Shown here: positions 1 through 9,439 of the stretch, one piece after another | Position numbering within the stretch: position 1 is the stretch's first letter | How the letters are laid out: every line of letters starts with the position of its first letter | Assembly: GCA_017308475.1 (NCBI GenBank) | Contig: JAFKEU010000012.1 | Coordinates: forward strand, 62,001 to 126,000 | DNA: 64,000 nucleotides | Origin: Alphaproteobacteria bacterium | Lineage (GTDB): Bacteria > Pseudomonadota > Alphaproteobacteria > Micropepsales > Micropepsaceae | Reading direction: 5' to 3' | Notes under the pieces: model-generated | The model's database searches: none | Told to the model about the DNA's origin: nothing | The model's input: only the letters and a program-made list of their open reading frames with translations | Made by a program: the position numbers and the translations under genes

Positions 1-252
1 CATCAGCACCCTGTCACCGGCTGACAGGGTATTGGCGATGGCGGCCTCCCAGGCGCCGGTGCCCGAGGCGGGGAAGATAACCACGGGCTGGCGGGTGCCG
101 AAGGGTTCCTTGATCGCTTCCAGTATTTCCTTGCCCAGCTTCTGGAAGGTGGGGCTGCGGTGGTCGATGACCTGATGGTCGATCGCGCGCTGGATACGCT
201 CGGGAACGGGGCTGGGACCTGGAATCTGGAGATAGTGCATGCCCTGCGCCAT
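1..252 (-). CDS. Class V aminotransferase (serine/alanine-glyoxylate type), N-terminal part only
   Basis: The frame starts at 252 (or at a second ATG at 240) and runs off the left edge, giving 84 residues. The opening (MHYLQIPGPSPVPERI) and the downstream FPASGTGAWEAA segment match the PLP-binding N-terminal region of serine-glyoxylate and alanine-glyoxylate aminotransferases. These are cytosolic fold-type I PLP enzymes that move the amino group of serine or alanine onto glyoxylate. The catalytic Lys lies outside the window, so activity cannot be judged. It is divergent from the FAD/Fe-S hydroxyacid dehydrogenase at 374, which fits a shared role in two- and three-carbon hydroxyacid metabolism (inference). 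Related purine-catabolic aminotransferases are an alternative. Confidence 0.82.
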   Translation of the reverse strand, partial: MAQGMHYLQIPGPSPVPERIQRAIDHQVIDHRSPTFQKLGKEILEAIKEPFGTRQPVVIFPASGTGAWEAAIANTLSAGDRVLM

Positions 253-274
253 GGTTTCCTCACTTGGCCTGATA

Positions 275-305
275 TTGGCGGCCGTTTCTGCGGCCGGTTT
301 ATAAT
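275..305 (+). promoter_or_regulatory. Possible sigma-70 promoter for the hydroxyacid dehydrogenase operon
   Basis: A perfect TATAAT lies at 300-305 with a poor TTGGCG 19 bp upstream (275-280), inside the divergent gap between the aminotransferase and the dehydrogenase. A GC-rich inverted repeat (two CGGCCG arms around TTTCTG, about 280-296) fills the spacer and could be an operator. The long spacer makes this tentative. Confidence 0.35.
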
Positions 306-373
306 TGGATTGCTTTTAGCCCGGAACGGGCAAAAAGTCGGGAAAAAACTGTCACAGGGACGAACTTAGCCAC

Positions 374-3301
374 ATGGCAGCCATGTTGAATCCCGGCCTG
401 GAACGGCGCCTGAAATCCCACGTCTCGGGCGAGGTGTTGTTTGGGACCTTCGACCGTGGCCGCTATGCCACGGATGCCTCGCATTACCAGATGATGCCGG
501 CCGGTGTGGTGGTGCCTGCCAGCATGGACGGCGCCTTGGCCGCCCTGGCCGTGGCCCGTGAGGAGGGTGTTCCGGTCACCGCCCGCGGTGGCGGCACCAG
601 CCAGTGCGGCCAGACCGTGAATAGCGGGCTGATTGTCGACGGCTCAAAAAATCTTAATCGTCTGCTGTCGCTGGATGTGGACGCGCGGCGGGTCACTGTG
701 GAACCAGGCATCGTACTGGACGATCTGAACCGCCAGTTGAAACCGCACGGCTTGTGGTTTCCGGTGGATGTGTCCACCTCAAGCCGTGCCACCATCGGCG
801 GCATGGCCGCCAACAACAGCTGCGGCGGCCGATCGCTGCGCTACGGCACCATGCGCGCCAACGTGCTGGCCATCGATGCTGTGCTGGCCGACGGCACGGC
901 GATGCATTTCGGCGAAGTGTCGCCCGACCTGTCGGACGTGGATTCGAACATGCGGCCGCTGGCGCAAAAGCTGCTGGCCATCGGCGCGCGCGAAGCCGGC
1001 GAGGTGGAAGCGCGTTTCCCCAAGGTGCATCGGCGCGTCGGCGGCTATAACCTCGACGCGCTGGACCCGCGCCGCAACCGCATCAACCTGGCGCATCTTC
1101 TGGTGGGCTCAGAAGGCACCCTGGCATATTCCACCGCCATCGAACTGCAACTGTCGCCTGTTCTGGGCAAACGCGCGCTGGGCGTGTGCCATTTCGGCAG
1201 TTTCCATGCCGCAATGGATGCGGCCCAGCATCTCGTGACGCTGAAACCCATCGCGGTGGAACTGGTGGACGACACCATGCTGGGCCTGGCCGCCGAAATT
1301 CCGATGTTCCATGCCACGCTGGAAGCGATGCTAAAGGGCAAGCCCGCGGCGATCCTGCTGGTGGAGTTCGATTCCGGCGAGGATGAAAACCACCGGCGCA
1401 TGGCCCGGCTTGGCCAGATGATGGGCGATCTTGGTCTGGATTTCCGGCACGAAGGCGCAAAATGGGGTGGGGTGGTGGAGGTCTATGATCCGGCCCTGCA
1501 GAACGCCATCACCGAGCTACGCAAGTCCGGCCTCAATATCATGATGTCGATGAAGGATCAGCGAAAGCCGATTTCATTCGTCGAGGACTGCGCCGTGCCG
1601 CTGCCGCATCTGGCCGAATACACCGCGAAGCTGACCGAATGCTTCGAACGCCACGGAACGCGCGGCACCTGGTATGCCCATGCCAGCGAGGGCTGCCTGC
1701 ATGTGCGCCCCGTGCTGAACCTCAGGCAGGAAAAAGACGTCAAGGCGATGCGCGCCATCGCCGAGGAGGCTTTCGAACTGGTGCGCCAGTACAAGGGCTC
1801 GCACTCTGGCGAGCATGGCGACGGGCTGGTGCGCAGCGAATTCCACGAACCCATGTTCGGCAAGCGGCTTGTGAAGGCGTTCGAGGAGGTCAAGGATGCT
1901 CTCGATCCCGCGGGGCTGATGAACCCCGGCAAGATCGTGCGCAGCCCCAAATTCGACGAGCGCAGCCTGTTCCGCTATCCGCCGGGCTATGCCGTGCGCG
2001 ATTTCCGGCCGGCGCTGGACTGGTCGGAGTATCCAGGCGCCATTGGCGGATTCCAGGGTGCGGCCGAGCAGTGCAACAACAACGGCGCCTGCCGCAAGTC
2101 GGAAGGCGGGGCGATGTGTCCGTCCTACCGTGCCACCCGCGACGAGAAGCATGTCACGCGCGGGCGCGCCAACACGCTTCGCCTGGCGCTGTCAGGGCAG
2201 CTGGGCGAAGGCGCCTTCACGAGTGATGAGATGCTGGAGACGATGAAGCTCTGCGTCTCCTGCAAGGCGTGCAAGCGCGAATGTCCCACCGGAGTCGACG
2301 TGGCGCGGATGAAAATCGAGGTGCTGAAGGCGCGCGCCGATCTTTATGGCTACTCATTGCGCGACCGGCTGATCGCGAACCTGCCGCGTTATGCGAGGGC
2401 TGCAGCTTGGGCAGCGCCTCTGCTGAACCTGCGCAACCGCAGCGCCAGCCTGCGACTGCTGTCGGAGAAGATTGCCGGCTTCAGCGCTCTCAGGTCGCTG
2501 CCGGCCTGGCGGCGCGACCGTTTCGATCATCCGGGTGAAAGCTTCGGGCCCGAAGGCGGGCACGAGGTCGTGCTGTGGGCGGACACGTTCAATGCTGCCT
2601 TCGAGCCGGGCGTCCTGCGTGATGCGCTGGCCGTGCTGACCGGCGCAGGCTATCGCGTGCATCTGGCAGCGGCCAATGGCCGGCCGCTGTGCTGCGGGCG
2701 GACATACCTGGCGGTCGGAAATGTCGCGGCGGCCCGCGAAGAGATGCGCCGAAGCCTGATGGTGCTGGAGCCGTATTTCGCCCGCGGCGTGCCGCTGGTG
2801 GGGCTCGAGCCGAGCTGCCTCTTTTCATTCCGCGACGAAGCCCAGGCGATGCTGGCGGGCGCGAAGTCGAAACGCGCCGCGGCCCATGCGCTGCTGTTCG
2901 AGGAATTCATTGCCCGCGAGGTGAAGGCGGGGCGGTTCGTCCTTGGGCTCAGGCCGGCGGATCGGAAGGTGATGCTGCACGGCCATTGTCACCAGAAAGC
3001 CTTTGGCGCGATGGGCGCGGTGGAGGAAACGCTGCGGCTGATCCCCAACCTGAAGCTGGAAAAAATCGAATCCAGCTGCTGCGGCATGGCGGGGGCTTTT
3101 GGTTACCAGGTCGAAACTGCCGCCGTCAGCCTGAAGATGGGCGAACTGTCGCTGCTGCCTGCCGCGCGCCGAGCCGGTGATGATACGGTGCTCGTGGCTG
3201 ACGGCACATCCTGCCGCCACCAGATTGCCGATGGCGCACAGAAGCGGGCGGTACATGTCGCCAGCCTTCTGGCGGCGCAGATGGATGGACAAGACGCATG
3301 A
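374..3301 (+). CDS. FAD-binding / Fe-S oxidoreductase, D-2-hydroxyacid dehydrogenase family (YdiJ-like)
   Basis: A 975-residue fusion of a VAO/FAD-PCMH-type flavin domain and a C-terminal iron-sulfur domain. The FAD-binding stretch ARGGGTSQCGQ is near residue 70 and the TIGGMAANNSCGG loop near 140. Ferredoxin-like cysteines (CNNNGAC near 566, CVSCKACKRECP near 626) and a CCG-type motif (SCCGMAGAFGY near 901) follow. This architecture and length match YdiJ-type D-2-hydroxyglutarate or D-lactate dehydrogenases, which oxidise a D-hydroxyacid and pass electrons through Fe-S clusters towards the quinone pool at the inner membrane. Its stop overlaps the start of the dehydratase by 4 bp (ATGA), so the two are probably co-translated. 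The exact substrate is not determined. Confidence 0.88.
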   Translation: MAAMLNPGLERRLKSHVSGEVLFGTFDRGRYATDASHYQMMPAGVVVPASMDGALAALAVAREEGVPVTARGGGTSQCGQTVNSGLIVDGSKNLNRLLSLDVDARRVTVEPGIVLDDLNRQLKPHGLWFPVDVSTSSRATIGGMAANNSCGGRSLRYGTMRANVLAIDAVLADGTAMHFGEVSPDLSDVDSNMRPLAQKLLAIGAREAGEVEARFPKVHRRVGGYNLDALDPRRNRINLAHLLVGSEGTLAYSTAIELQLSPVLGKRALGVCHFGSFHAAMDAAQHLVTLKPIAVELVDDTMLGLAAEIPMFHATLEAMLKGKPAAILLVEFDSGEDENHRRMARLGQMMGDLGLDFRHEGAKWGGVVEVYDPALQNAITELRKSGLNIMMSMKDQRKPISFVEDCAVPLPHLAEYTAKLTECFERHGTRGTWYAHASEGCLHVRPVLNLRQEKDVKAMRAIAEEAFELVRQYKGSHSGEHGDGLVRSEFHEPMFGKRLVKAFEEVKDALDPAGLMNPGKIVRSPKFDERSLFRYPPGYAVRDFRPALDWSEYPGAIGGFQGAAEQCNNNGACRKSEGGAMCPSYRATRDEKHVTRGRANTLRLALSGQLGEGAFTSDEMLETMKLCVSCKACKRECPTGVDVARMKIEVLKARADLYGYSLRDRLIANLPRYARAAAWAAPLLNLRNRSASLRLLSEKIAGFSALRSLPAWRRDRFDHPGESFGPEGGHEVVLWADTFNAAFEPGVLRDALAVLTGAGYRVHLAAANGRPLCCGRTYLAVGNVAAAREEMRRSLMVLEPYFARGVPLVGLEPSCLFSFRDEAQAMLAGAKSKRAAAHALLFEEFIAREVKAGRFVLGLRPADRKVMLHGHCHQKAFGAMGAVEETLRLIPNLKLEKIESSCCGMAGAFGYQVETAAVSLKMGELSLLPAARRAGDDTVLVADGTSCRHQIADGAQKRAVHVASLLAAQMDGQDA

Positions 3302-4980
3302 GCCATGGGCTATTCGGGGGACTCACCAATTATGGTGACCGCGATTTCGCGCGCTATCTGCGCCGGTCCTTCGCGCGCTCCATGGGCGTGTCAGGGCCGC
3401 TGCTGGACGGTCCCATCGTGGGCATCGCCGCTACCGGATCGGATTTCAACAATTGCCACCGCGCCATGCCCGAACTGGTCGATGCGGTTTCGCGCGGCGT
3501 GCTGGCGGCAGGCGGGCTACCGCGCGTCTTTCCGACCATCTCGCTGGGTGAGGTGTTTCTCAATCCCACCTCGATGATGTTCCGCAACCTGATGGCGATG
3601 GACACCGAAGAGATGATCCGCGCCCAGCCGATGGATGCGGTGGTGCTGATCGGCGGCTGCGACAAGACCGTGCCGGCGCAATTGATGGGCGCGGTGTCGG
3701 CCAACATTCCGGCGGTGCAGCTTGTCACCGGGCCGATGTCCACGGGCCGGTACCGGGGCGAGCGGTTGGGTGCCTGTACCGATTGCCGCCGCTTCTGGGG
3801 CCGTTATCGCGCGGGTGAGATCAGCGCGGGCGAGATCGGCGGAATCGAAGGCAATCTGGCGGTGACGGCCGGGACCTGCGCGGTCATGGGCACGGCCAGC
3901 ACCATGGCCTCGATCGCCGAAACGCTGGGCATGGCATTGCCGGGCACGGCGGCGATCCCGGCGGTGCATTCGGCGCGCCTGCTGGCGGCGGAAGCGAGCG
4001 GCCGCGCGGCGATGGCGCTGACCATGAACCCGATTACCCCGCGCCAAGTGGTGACGGAAAAGTCGGTGGAAAATGCGCTGCGGGTGCTGATGGCCGTCGG
4101 CGGTTCCACAAACGCCATTATCCACCTGGCCGCCATCGCCGGGCGGGCTGGGGTGACGATTTCGCTGGATCGTCTCAACGCCATCTCCGACGAGACTCCC
4201 GTGCTGGTCGACCTCAAGCCGGTGGGCGAGGGCTACATGGAAGACTTCTTCGCCGCCGGCGGCATGGGCGCGGTGCTGCGCGAGCTGAAGCCGCTGCTGC
4301 ACCTGGACACGCTGGACGTTGAAGGGCGCACCATGGAACAGCGGCTTGACGAACCGCTCGATTTTGTCGACCGCAAGGTGATCCATACACTGGCCGCACC
4401 GGTTTCGGCCGTGGGCGGACTGGTGGCGCTGACCGGCTCGCTGGCCCCGCTGGGGGCGATCCTGAAACGTGCGGCAGCCACGGAAAGCCTGTTCGAAATC
4501 GAGGGACGGGCGGTGGTGTTCGAGAATCTGGAAGACCTGGCCACCCGAATCGACGATCCGGCGCTGGATGTCATGCCGTCCGACGTGCTCGTGCTGAAGA
4601 ATGCGGGTCCGCGCGCCGCTGCCATGCCGGAAGCAGGCTATCTGCCGATCCCGAAAAAACTGGCGCAGCAGGGGGTAAAGGACATGGTGCGGATTTCCGA
4701 TGCCCGCATGTCCGGCACTGCTTTCGGCACTGTGGTGCTTCATGTAACGCCGGAAAGTGCGGTGGGTGGGCCGCTGGCGGCGGTCAGGAATGGCGACCGC
4801 ATCCGCTTGTCAGTCAAGGACCGGCGCATCGACCTGCTGGTGGAAGCGGATGAGGTTGCCCGCCGTTTGTCGGACCACCAGCTGTCACCCGTACCGGAAC
4901 GCGGCTATGCCGCACTCTACCAGCGCCATGTTACCCAAGCGGACCGGGGCTGTGATTTCGATTTTTTGATGGGGCGATAG
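3298..4980 (+). CDS. IlvD/Edd-family dehydratase, probably of a sugar acid
   Basis: 560 residues. Fe-S cluster cysteines typical of the IlvD/Edd family appear as GGCDKT (about 120), ACTDC (about 159) and TAGTCAVMGTAS (about 192). The family dehydrates 2,3-dihydroxy acids to 2-keto-3-deoxy acids (dihydroxy-acid dehydratase, 6-phosphogluconate, arabonate, xylonate or galactonate dehydratases). The start overlaps the upstream hydroxyacid dehydrogenase by 4 bp. That context, away from ilv genes, and the NCHRAMPELVDAV opening favour a sugar-acid dehydratase over the branched-chain amino-acid enzyme. The substrate is an inference. Confidence 0.85.
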   Translation: MSHGLFGGLTNYGDRDFARYLRRSFARSMGVSGPLLDGPIVGIAATGSDFNNCHRAMPELVDAVSRGVLAAGGLPRVFPTISLGEVFLNPTSMMFRNLMAMDTEEMIRAQPMDAVVLIGGCDKTVPAQLMGAVSANIPAVQLVTGPMSTGRYRGERLGACTDCRRFWGRYRAGEISAGEIGGIEGNLAVTAGTCAVMGTASTMASIAETLGMALPGTAAIPAVHSARLLAAEASGRAAMALTMNPITPRQVVTEKSVENALRVLMAVGGSTNAIIHLAAIAGRAGVTISLDRLNAISDETPVLVDLKPVGEGYMEDFFAAGGMGAVLRELKPLLHLDTLDVEGRTMEQRLDEPLDFVDRKVIHTLAAPVSAVGGLVALTGSLAPLGAILKRAAATESLFEIEGRAVVFENLEDLATRIDDPALDVMPSDVLVLKNAGPRAAAMPEAGYLPIPKKLAQQGVKDMVRISDARMSGTAFGTVVLHVTPESAVGGPLAAVRNGDRIRLSVKDRRIDLLVEADEVARRLSDHQLSPVPERGYAALYQRHVTQADRGCDFDFLMGR

Positions 4981-5011
4981 CAAAATGCGCGGGGCAGCCG
5001 CAGCGCGTTTC

Positions 5012-5392
5012 CTAGCGCTGGTATCCAGGGGCTAGGGGAACTTCGCCGGCGTTTAGCCACGACTGATTGCTGCGTGCGATATCCAGGCATTGAGCCAGCT
5101 GCGCCTGGTACATGCGCTCGCGGGTCGGCGCATCGAATTTGCTCAGGTTGGCCTTCTGGTGCGCGCTGTTCTCGCAAAACCCGTCTTCCGTCCCGCGCGG
5201 CTGTGAGACTGGCGCGGCCGTCGCCGCGGGCGCGCGCATCGTGGTCCCTTCCCGGGAAGCCAGCCATGCCGTGGACGAGGCGCTGGAGGGCTCGTCATTC
5301 AGGCCCAAACGCGTCAGCGCATGCGACCAGTCGGCATCGGTACATCCGGCAAGGAGGAGAGCGGAGACGGCAATCAGGAACACAAAGCGCAT
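5012..5392 (-). CDS. Small lipoprotein of unknown function
   Basis: 126 residues with a short type II signal peptide ending in a lipobox (LLLAGC, Cys at 17), so it should be lipidated and anchored on the periplasmic side. The rest has one further pair of Cys and a C-terminal half rich in Gln/Ala with no family I recognise. It stands alone, 31 bp from the convergent dehydratase and about 190 bp from the nuclease gene upstream. Confidence 0.7.
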   Translation of the reverse strand: MRFVFLIAVSALLLAGCTDADWSHALTRLGLNDEPSSASSTAWLASREGTTMRAPAATAAPVSQPRGTEDGFCENSAHQKANLSKFDAPTRERMYQAQLAQCLDIARSNQSWLNAGEVPLAPGYQR

Positions 5393-5585
5393 CGCAACCT
5401 CAGGAAAGAAGGTTGAAGTGTACAGCCAGCCGTCTGCCAGGGAAAGGAGCGGCGCACCGCTCTGTCCAGGGCGGACGAGATCGCCCGGGCCTGGGCCCGT
5501 CCCCCAGACGCGGCTATGTGGAACTCCACCGGCACGTCGCCAGCAGGCCGGGACGATTTCGAATTTATTATTCAGACCTTACGGG

Positions 5586-6098
5586 TTAACACCAGGGCTG
5601 ACGCGAGCCGTTCCACTGGCGCGCCAATCCTTCCGATACCAGCATCGTGCCCAGCGATTGCCCATCGCGCATCACTCGACGCAGGGCGCGGCCATAGCGG
5701 TCGGTCCCGGGCCAGACCGTTTCCAGTTCGAACCGGCCGGCATTCAACAGGTCCCGAAGTCTCAGGGTTGCGCGATTGCCCAGATTCGCTTCCCGTGGGC
5801 ATCTCGGCGGGTGGGTCTCGGGCGCGTCGATGTCGGCGACGCGAATCTTGACGCCTTCGGACCAGAATGTGTCGCCATCGACCACGCAGTTCGTTCCCGC
5901 CCCGGTGTAGCAAAGTCCGAAATGGGCGGCGGCGTTCTGCGACGGAGCGGAAGGGAGAATGGATGTAGGTTGACGGATGATCGCAAGTCCCAACAGTGCC
6001 CCCACGGCGACGGCGGCGACCACCCAGCGGACGGGCAGGGCGCGCGTGGGTCTGTGGCGCTTCGCCTTCCGGTGCTGGATTTTCTGAAACTCGGCCAT
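5586..6098 (-). CDS. Membrane-anchored thermonuclease-like (SNase-fold) protein
   Basis: 170 residues: a basic N-terminus, one transmembrane segment (about 24-42), then a staphylococcal-nuclease-like domain. The hallmark stretch VVDGDTFW followed by KIRVADIDAPETH and later WPGTDRYGRALRRV carries the Asp/Arg/Glu pattern of the family. Such proteins are Ca2+-dependent sugar-nonspecific nucleases; here the topology would place the domain in the periplasm. About 23 bp of spacer separates its start from tRNA-Thr upstream. Function in nucleotide scavenging is an inference. Confidence 0.8.
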   Translation of the reverse strand: MAEFQKIQHRKAKRHRPTRALPVRWVVAAVAVGALLGLAIIRQPTSILPSAPSQNAAAHFGLCYTGAGTNCVVDGDTFWSEGVKIRVADIDAPETHPPRCPREANLGNRATLRLRDLLNAGRFELETVWPGTDRYGRALRRVMRDGQSLGTMLVSEGLARQWNGSRQPWC

Positions 6099-6119
6099 GG
6101 CGGTCCCGGCTGGGAGCGG

Positions 6120-6191
6120 TGCCGGTTGAGGGGATTGAACCCCCGACCTTCGGTTTACAAAACCGCTGCTCTACCGCTGAGCTAAACCGGC
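6120..6191 (-). tRNA. tRNA-Thr (anticodon TGT)
   Basis: The reverse strand folds into a complete cloverleaf: a perfect 7-bp acceptor stem (GCCGGTT/AACCGGC), D arm, anticodon loop TTTGTAA giving anticodon TGT, a T arm with TTCAATC loop and A as discriminator. The chromosome reads CCG rather than CCA after the discriminator, so CCA must be added by nucleotidyltransferase. Confidence 0.95.
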
Positions 6192-6254
6192 TGTCCGCAG
6201 CGATCCATTAGCCACAGCCCCCGTTAAAGGCAAGGTCCCGCGGCGGCAGGCACC

Positions 6255-7313
6255 TTAAGGCGTGAATTCATAGGTATAGCGCCAGCGCTGCTGGTCCCCC
6301 GGCGAGACATGGATGGCGATAGTGGGTTCCACCGCCTGTACCCGGTCGACCGAGAAGATGTTGATCCTGGTGATGGGTGCGTCGCCCCTGATGCGCATGC
6401 CCGCGCCGGTGGGCCCGTCGATGCGGATATCGTAATCGCCGGCGGTATCGCCAAAGCCGGTAAGGGTGAAGGACAGGCGCTCCCTGTTCTTCATCGCCCG
6501 CAGGTACACCAGGCCGTTGCCCTGAAAGCTGATCAGGTCCGCGGGCGGTGGGTTGGCGGCATGGGCCAGGTCTGGATGAACGGCAAAGGGAAAGCTGACC
6601 CGTATGTCACCATTGCCGGGCACAAGCCTGAGGAAATTGTGGTCATAGACAGTGGTGTCGATCGGGGTGGTGCCGGTGTTCCTCAGCACATGGTCGATCT
6701 CCATCGTGCTGGTGCCGGGGATCAGGGTGATGGTCTTTTCATAGTCATAAGAATAGCCCGCGCCCGACAGCGTCTGGGTAAATGTGACGCTGCGGCTGGA
6801 CGTCTGGGTGTGACGCTCTCCCGCATCGACGATCTCATAATGCCGGTAGTGGTCGTAAGGCTTGTCGTCGGGCTGGCGCAGCACACCCACGCCGATCTTC
6901 ACGAACAGGCCGGGCCTGGGTGCGAAACCCAGCGGCGCGAACTCCTCCACTGGCCCGCTGATGGCGCTGTCGGGCCCAGCCACCAGATCGCTGCCGACAT
7001 AGGCGTAGTCCAGCACTTGCGGCGCGGTGCGCTCGAACCAGGGGCCATAAAATTCGGTATCGCCGGCCTTCAGGCTGGTGATCACCCCCGTCTGGTCGAA
7101 GCGGGTGCCGCGGTAAAAGCCCGCCTTCAGATCCGGGGGCCGCACCACCGCGCGCAAGGTGCCGTTGCTCAGCACGACGGACGGCGAGGACGCCAGCAGG
7201 TCAGCAACCGGATAGGTGACTTTTGGCTGGGGTTGCACAGGCTGCGCCCAGGAAATTGGATCGAGGGCGCTGCCCGCAACAAACACGGCCAGCGCCGCCA
7301 GGAAATGTCTCAT
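6255..7313 (-). CDS. Secreted galactose-mutarotase-fold protein, paralogue 1 (last of four)
   Basis: 352 residues from the ATG at 7313, chosen because it opens a clear signal peptide (MRHFLAALAVFVAGSA) ending near SWAQ. The mature part shares with its three neighbours the blocks YRGTRFD, GPVEEF, VKIGVGVL, YDHNFL, GFGDTAGDYD and RIRGD. The beta-rich pattern and the HNFL block resemble the aldose-1-epimerase/mutarotase superfamily, in which a His in a similar position is catalytic; whether these proteins bind or epimerise sugars is not known. It is the most diverged copy and ends the operon, 8 bp after paralogue 2. Confidence 0.72.
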   Translation of the reverse strand: MRHFLAALAVFVAGSALDPISWAQPVQPQPKVTYPVADLLASSPSVVLSNGTLRAVVRPPDLKAGFYRGTRFDQTGVITSLKAGDTEFYGPWFERTAPQVLDYAYVGSDLVAGPDSAISGPVEEFAPLGFAPRPGLFVKIGVGVLRQPDDKPYDHYRHYEIVDAGERHTQTSSRSVTFTQTLSGAGYSYDYEKTITLIPGTSTMEIDHVLRNTGTTPIDTTVYDHNFLRLVPGNGDIRVSFPFAVHPDLAHAANPPPADLISFQGNGLVYLRAMKNRERLSFTLTGFGDTAGDYDIRIDGPTGAGMRIRGDAPITRINIFSVDRVQAVEPTIAIHVSPGDQQRWRYTYEFTP

Positions 7314-7321
7314 GCGCGGTA

Positions 7322-8380
7322 TTATCCCTGGCCCGGGCCGAAATAGTCCAGCGTGTGGGTCCAGTGCATGGATTCGCCCGGCTTCAGCTTTACATCCATG
7401 TAAGGCTCGATTCCCATGGTCGAAGGCACCGACCACCAGAGCAGCCGCGTCACCGGCCGGTCGGCCCTGAGGCGCACGCCATAGCCGGTCTTTGTGGCCG
7501 TGATGCGGAAATCATTGTCGCCGGCGCTGTCGCCAAACCCTGTCAGATCGCTGGCCACCTGTTCCCGGCCGGTCAGCCCGCGCAGATATGTCATGGACTT
7601 GCCGTCGAACTTCACGACATCGGCAGGCATGGGTCGGGCGTGAGCGAGCGTGAAAGGCGCCTGAAGCTCCACGCCATCCTCGCCGGGGCTCAGGGTCATG
7701 AAATGGTGGTTGTAGACGGTTGTGTCGATGGGCTTTTCGCCGGTGTTGGTCAGCCGGTCCTCGATCAGCATGGTGGGCTTGCCCGGCACCAGCGTCACCG
7801 TCTTGGTGAAGCGATAGCCGTAGCCGGAAGGATCACCCGCAATCACCTGGGTGAAGGTGATGCCGCTCTTCGTCGCTCGCGTGGTGCGCACGCCGCGATT
7901 GAGGATGGGATAGGTGTGGAAGCGGTCATACTTGTCGTTGTCGCGCTTCAGGATGCCCACGCCGATCTTCAGGAACCGTCCTCCCGGCCCCGCCGCGTTG
8001 AAGCCGTTCTCGCCGAATTCCTCCACGGGACCGGCAGCGACATTGTTGTTGTTTGCCACCAGCCCATCGCTGTCATAGGTAAAATTCTGCACGACGGGCG
8101 ACGTCTTGACGAACCAGTAGCGGCCATAATCATGCCCCTTGTAGGTGATGTGGGTGATCATGCCGGCATGGTCGAAGCGCGTGCCGCGATAGAAACCGAA
8201 TTCGCCAGGCAGATAGACCTTGGCGCTTATGATTCCGTTGGTAATGGTCTTGGACGGCATATCGTCCCACGCACTGGCGGGCGTGGTGCTGTCCTTGGGC
8301 GGCGGGATATAGGGCGCATTGCCTTGCGCCAGCGCCGTGCCGGCCGTGACGACGAACAGGCTTGCAAGCACGATCCTCAT
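7322..8380 (-). CDS. Secreted galactose-mutarotase-fold protein, paralogue 2
   Basis: 352 residues with a signal peptide (MRIVLASLFVVTAGTALAQG). It shows the shared blocks YRGTRFDHAGMITH, GPVEEFGENGF, FLKIGVGILKRDNDKYD, YNHHFMTLSPGEDG and GFGDSAGDNDFRI. The start overlaps the stop of paralogue 3 by 4 bp (ATGA), which implies translational coupling. The probable location is the periplasm or outside the cell, and a carbohydrate-related role is inferred only from the fold. Confidence 0.75.
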   Translation of the reverse strand: MRIVLASLFVVTAGTALAQGNAPYIPPPKDSTTPASAWDDMPSKTITNGIISAKVYLPGEFGFYRGTRFDHAGMITHITYKGHDYGRYWFVKTSPVVQNFTYDSDGLVANNNNVAAGPVEEFGENGFNAAGPGGRFLKIGVGILKRDNDKYDRFHTYPILNRGVRTTRATKSGITFTQVIAGDPSGYGYRFTKTVTLVPGKPTMLIEDRLTNTGEKPIDTTVYNHHFMTLSPGEDGVELQAPFTLAHARPMPADVVKFDGKSMTYLRGLTGREQVASDLTGFGDSAGDNDFRITATKTGYGVRLRADRPVTRLLWWSVPSTMGIEPYMDVKLKPGESMHWTHTLDYFGPGQG

Positions 8381-9438
8381 GGCTTTCCTCCCGTCCTTTT
8401 GTCTCTGGGTCCGAAATAATCATACGTGTAGGTCCAGCGCTTTGTCTCGCCGGGCTTCAACGAAATTGCGATATAGGGCTCCAGGCTGTAGGTGCGGTCG
8501 ATCGACCACATGTTGATCTTGACGATCGGCTGGTCGCCGCGAATGCGCTGGCCGAAGCCGGTCCTGGTATTGGTCACGGTGAAATCGTAGTCGCCGGCGC
8601 TGTCGCCGAAGCCGTCCAGATAGCTGCGCACCATCTCGCCCGGCGGCACCGGTGCCAGATAGCGGATGGTCTTTCCCTCGACCTTCGTCAGATGAGGCTG
8701 GAACGGCGTCTGCGGCTTGATGTTGAAAGGCGCAGTGATGACCAGATGTTCGTTGCCGGGGCTGAGAGTCAGGAAATTGTGGCAATAGACGGTGGTGTCA
8801 ATGTCCTTCCTGCCGGTGTTGATCAGGACATGGCTGATGGTCATCTGCGCCTTGCCGGGGACCAGCGTGACAATCTTCTCGTAGTGATAGCCATAGCCGG
8901 ATTTCGGGTCATCGATGACCTGGGTGAAACGGGCGCTGCTTTTTGTCGCTCCGAAGGTACGGGTGCCGTCATTCAGCGCGGGCAACGTCGGAAAGCGTGC
9001 CGGATCGTCATTGTCTCGCCTGAAGATGCCGATGCCCGGTTTGAGAAAACGGCCGCCCATGCCGGCCTGCTCGAACCCCACGGCGGAAAATTCCTCCACC
9101 GGGCCGCTGACCGCACAGCAGGATGTCTGCACATAGGGCGGCTGTTTGGCTGTGACCGTGGGATCGGCCACGAAGCGATCGAACCAGTAGGTATCGTAAT
9201 CCTGTTCCTGATAGGCGACATGGAAAACCACCCCGGCATGGTCGAAACGGGTGCCGCGATACAGTTCGTTCTTGCCCGGCGGATAGACCTGGGCGGTGAT
9301 CAGCCCGTTGCCGATCGTCACATGATGGAAATTCTCCAGCGCCGTGGCGGGCTGTGTTCCCGGCTGTGCACTTGCCGGGGCGGCGGCCCCCAGCAGCAGG
9401 AGGGCGCCAAGAAAGCCCAGGGACGCCGCGCGCCGCAT
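8377..9438 (-). CDS. Secreted galactose-mutarotase-fold protein, paralogue 3
   Basis: 353 residues from the ATG at 9438, which opens a typical signal peptide (MRRAASLGFLGALLLLGAAA, cleavage near ASAQ). The longer frame upstream would lie inside paralogue 4 and destroy the signal, so it was rejected. Shared blocks: YRGTRFDHAGVVFHV, GPVEEFSAVGF, FLKPGIGIFRRDNDD, YCHNFLTLSPGNEH, GFGDSAGDYDF and GQRIRGDQP. It is closest to paralogue 4, and its start falls next to the stop of paralogue 4. Confidence 0.75.
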   Translation of the reverse strand: MRRAASLGFLGALLLLGAAAPASAQPGTQPATALENFHHVTIGNGLITAQVYPPGKNELYRGTRFDHAGVVFHVAYQEQDYDTYWFDRFVADPTVTAKQPPYVQTSCCAVSGPVEEFSAVGFEQAGMGGRFLKPGIGIFRRDNDDPARFPTLPALNDGTRTFGATKSSARFTQVIDDPKSGYGYHYEKIVTLVPGKAQMTISHVLINTGRKDIDTTVYCHNFLTLSPGNEHLVITAPFNIKPQTPFQPHLTKVEGKTIRYLAPVPPGEMVRSYLDGFGDSAGDYDFTVTNTRTGFGQRIRGDQPIVKINMWSIDRTYSLEPYIAISLKPGETKRWTYTYDYFGPRDKRTGGKP

Positions 9439-9439
9439 T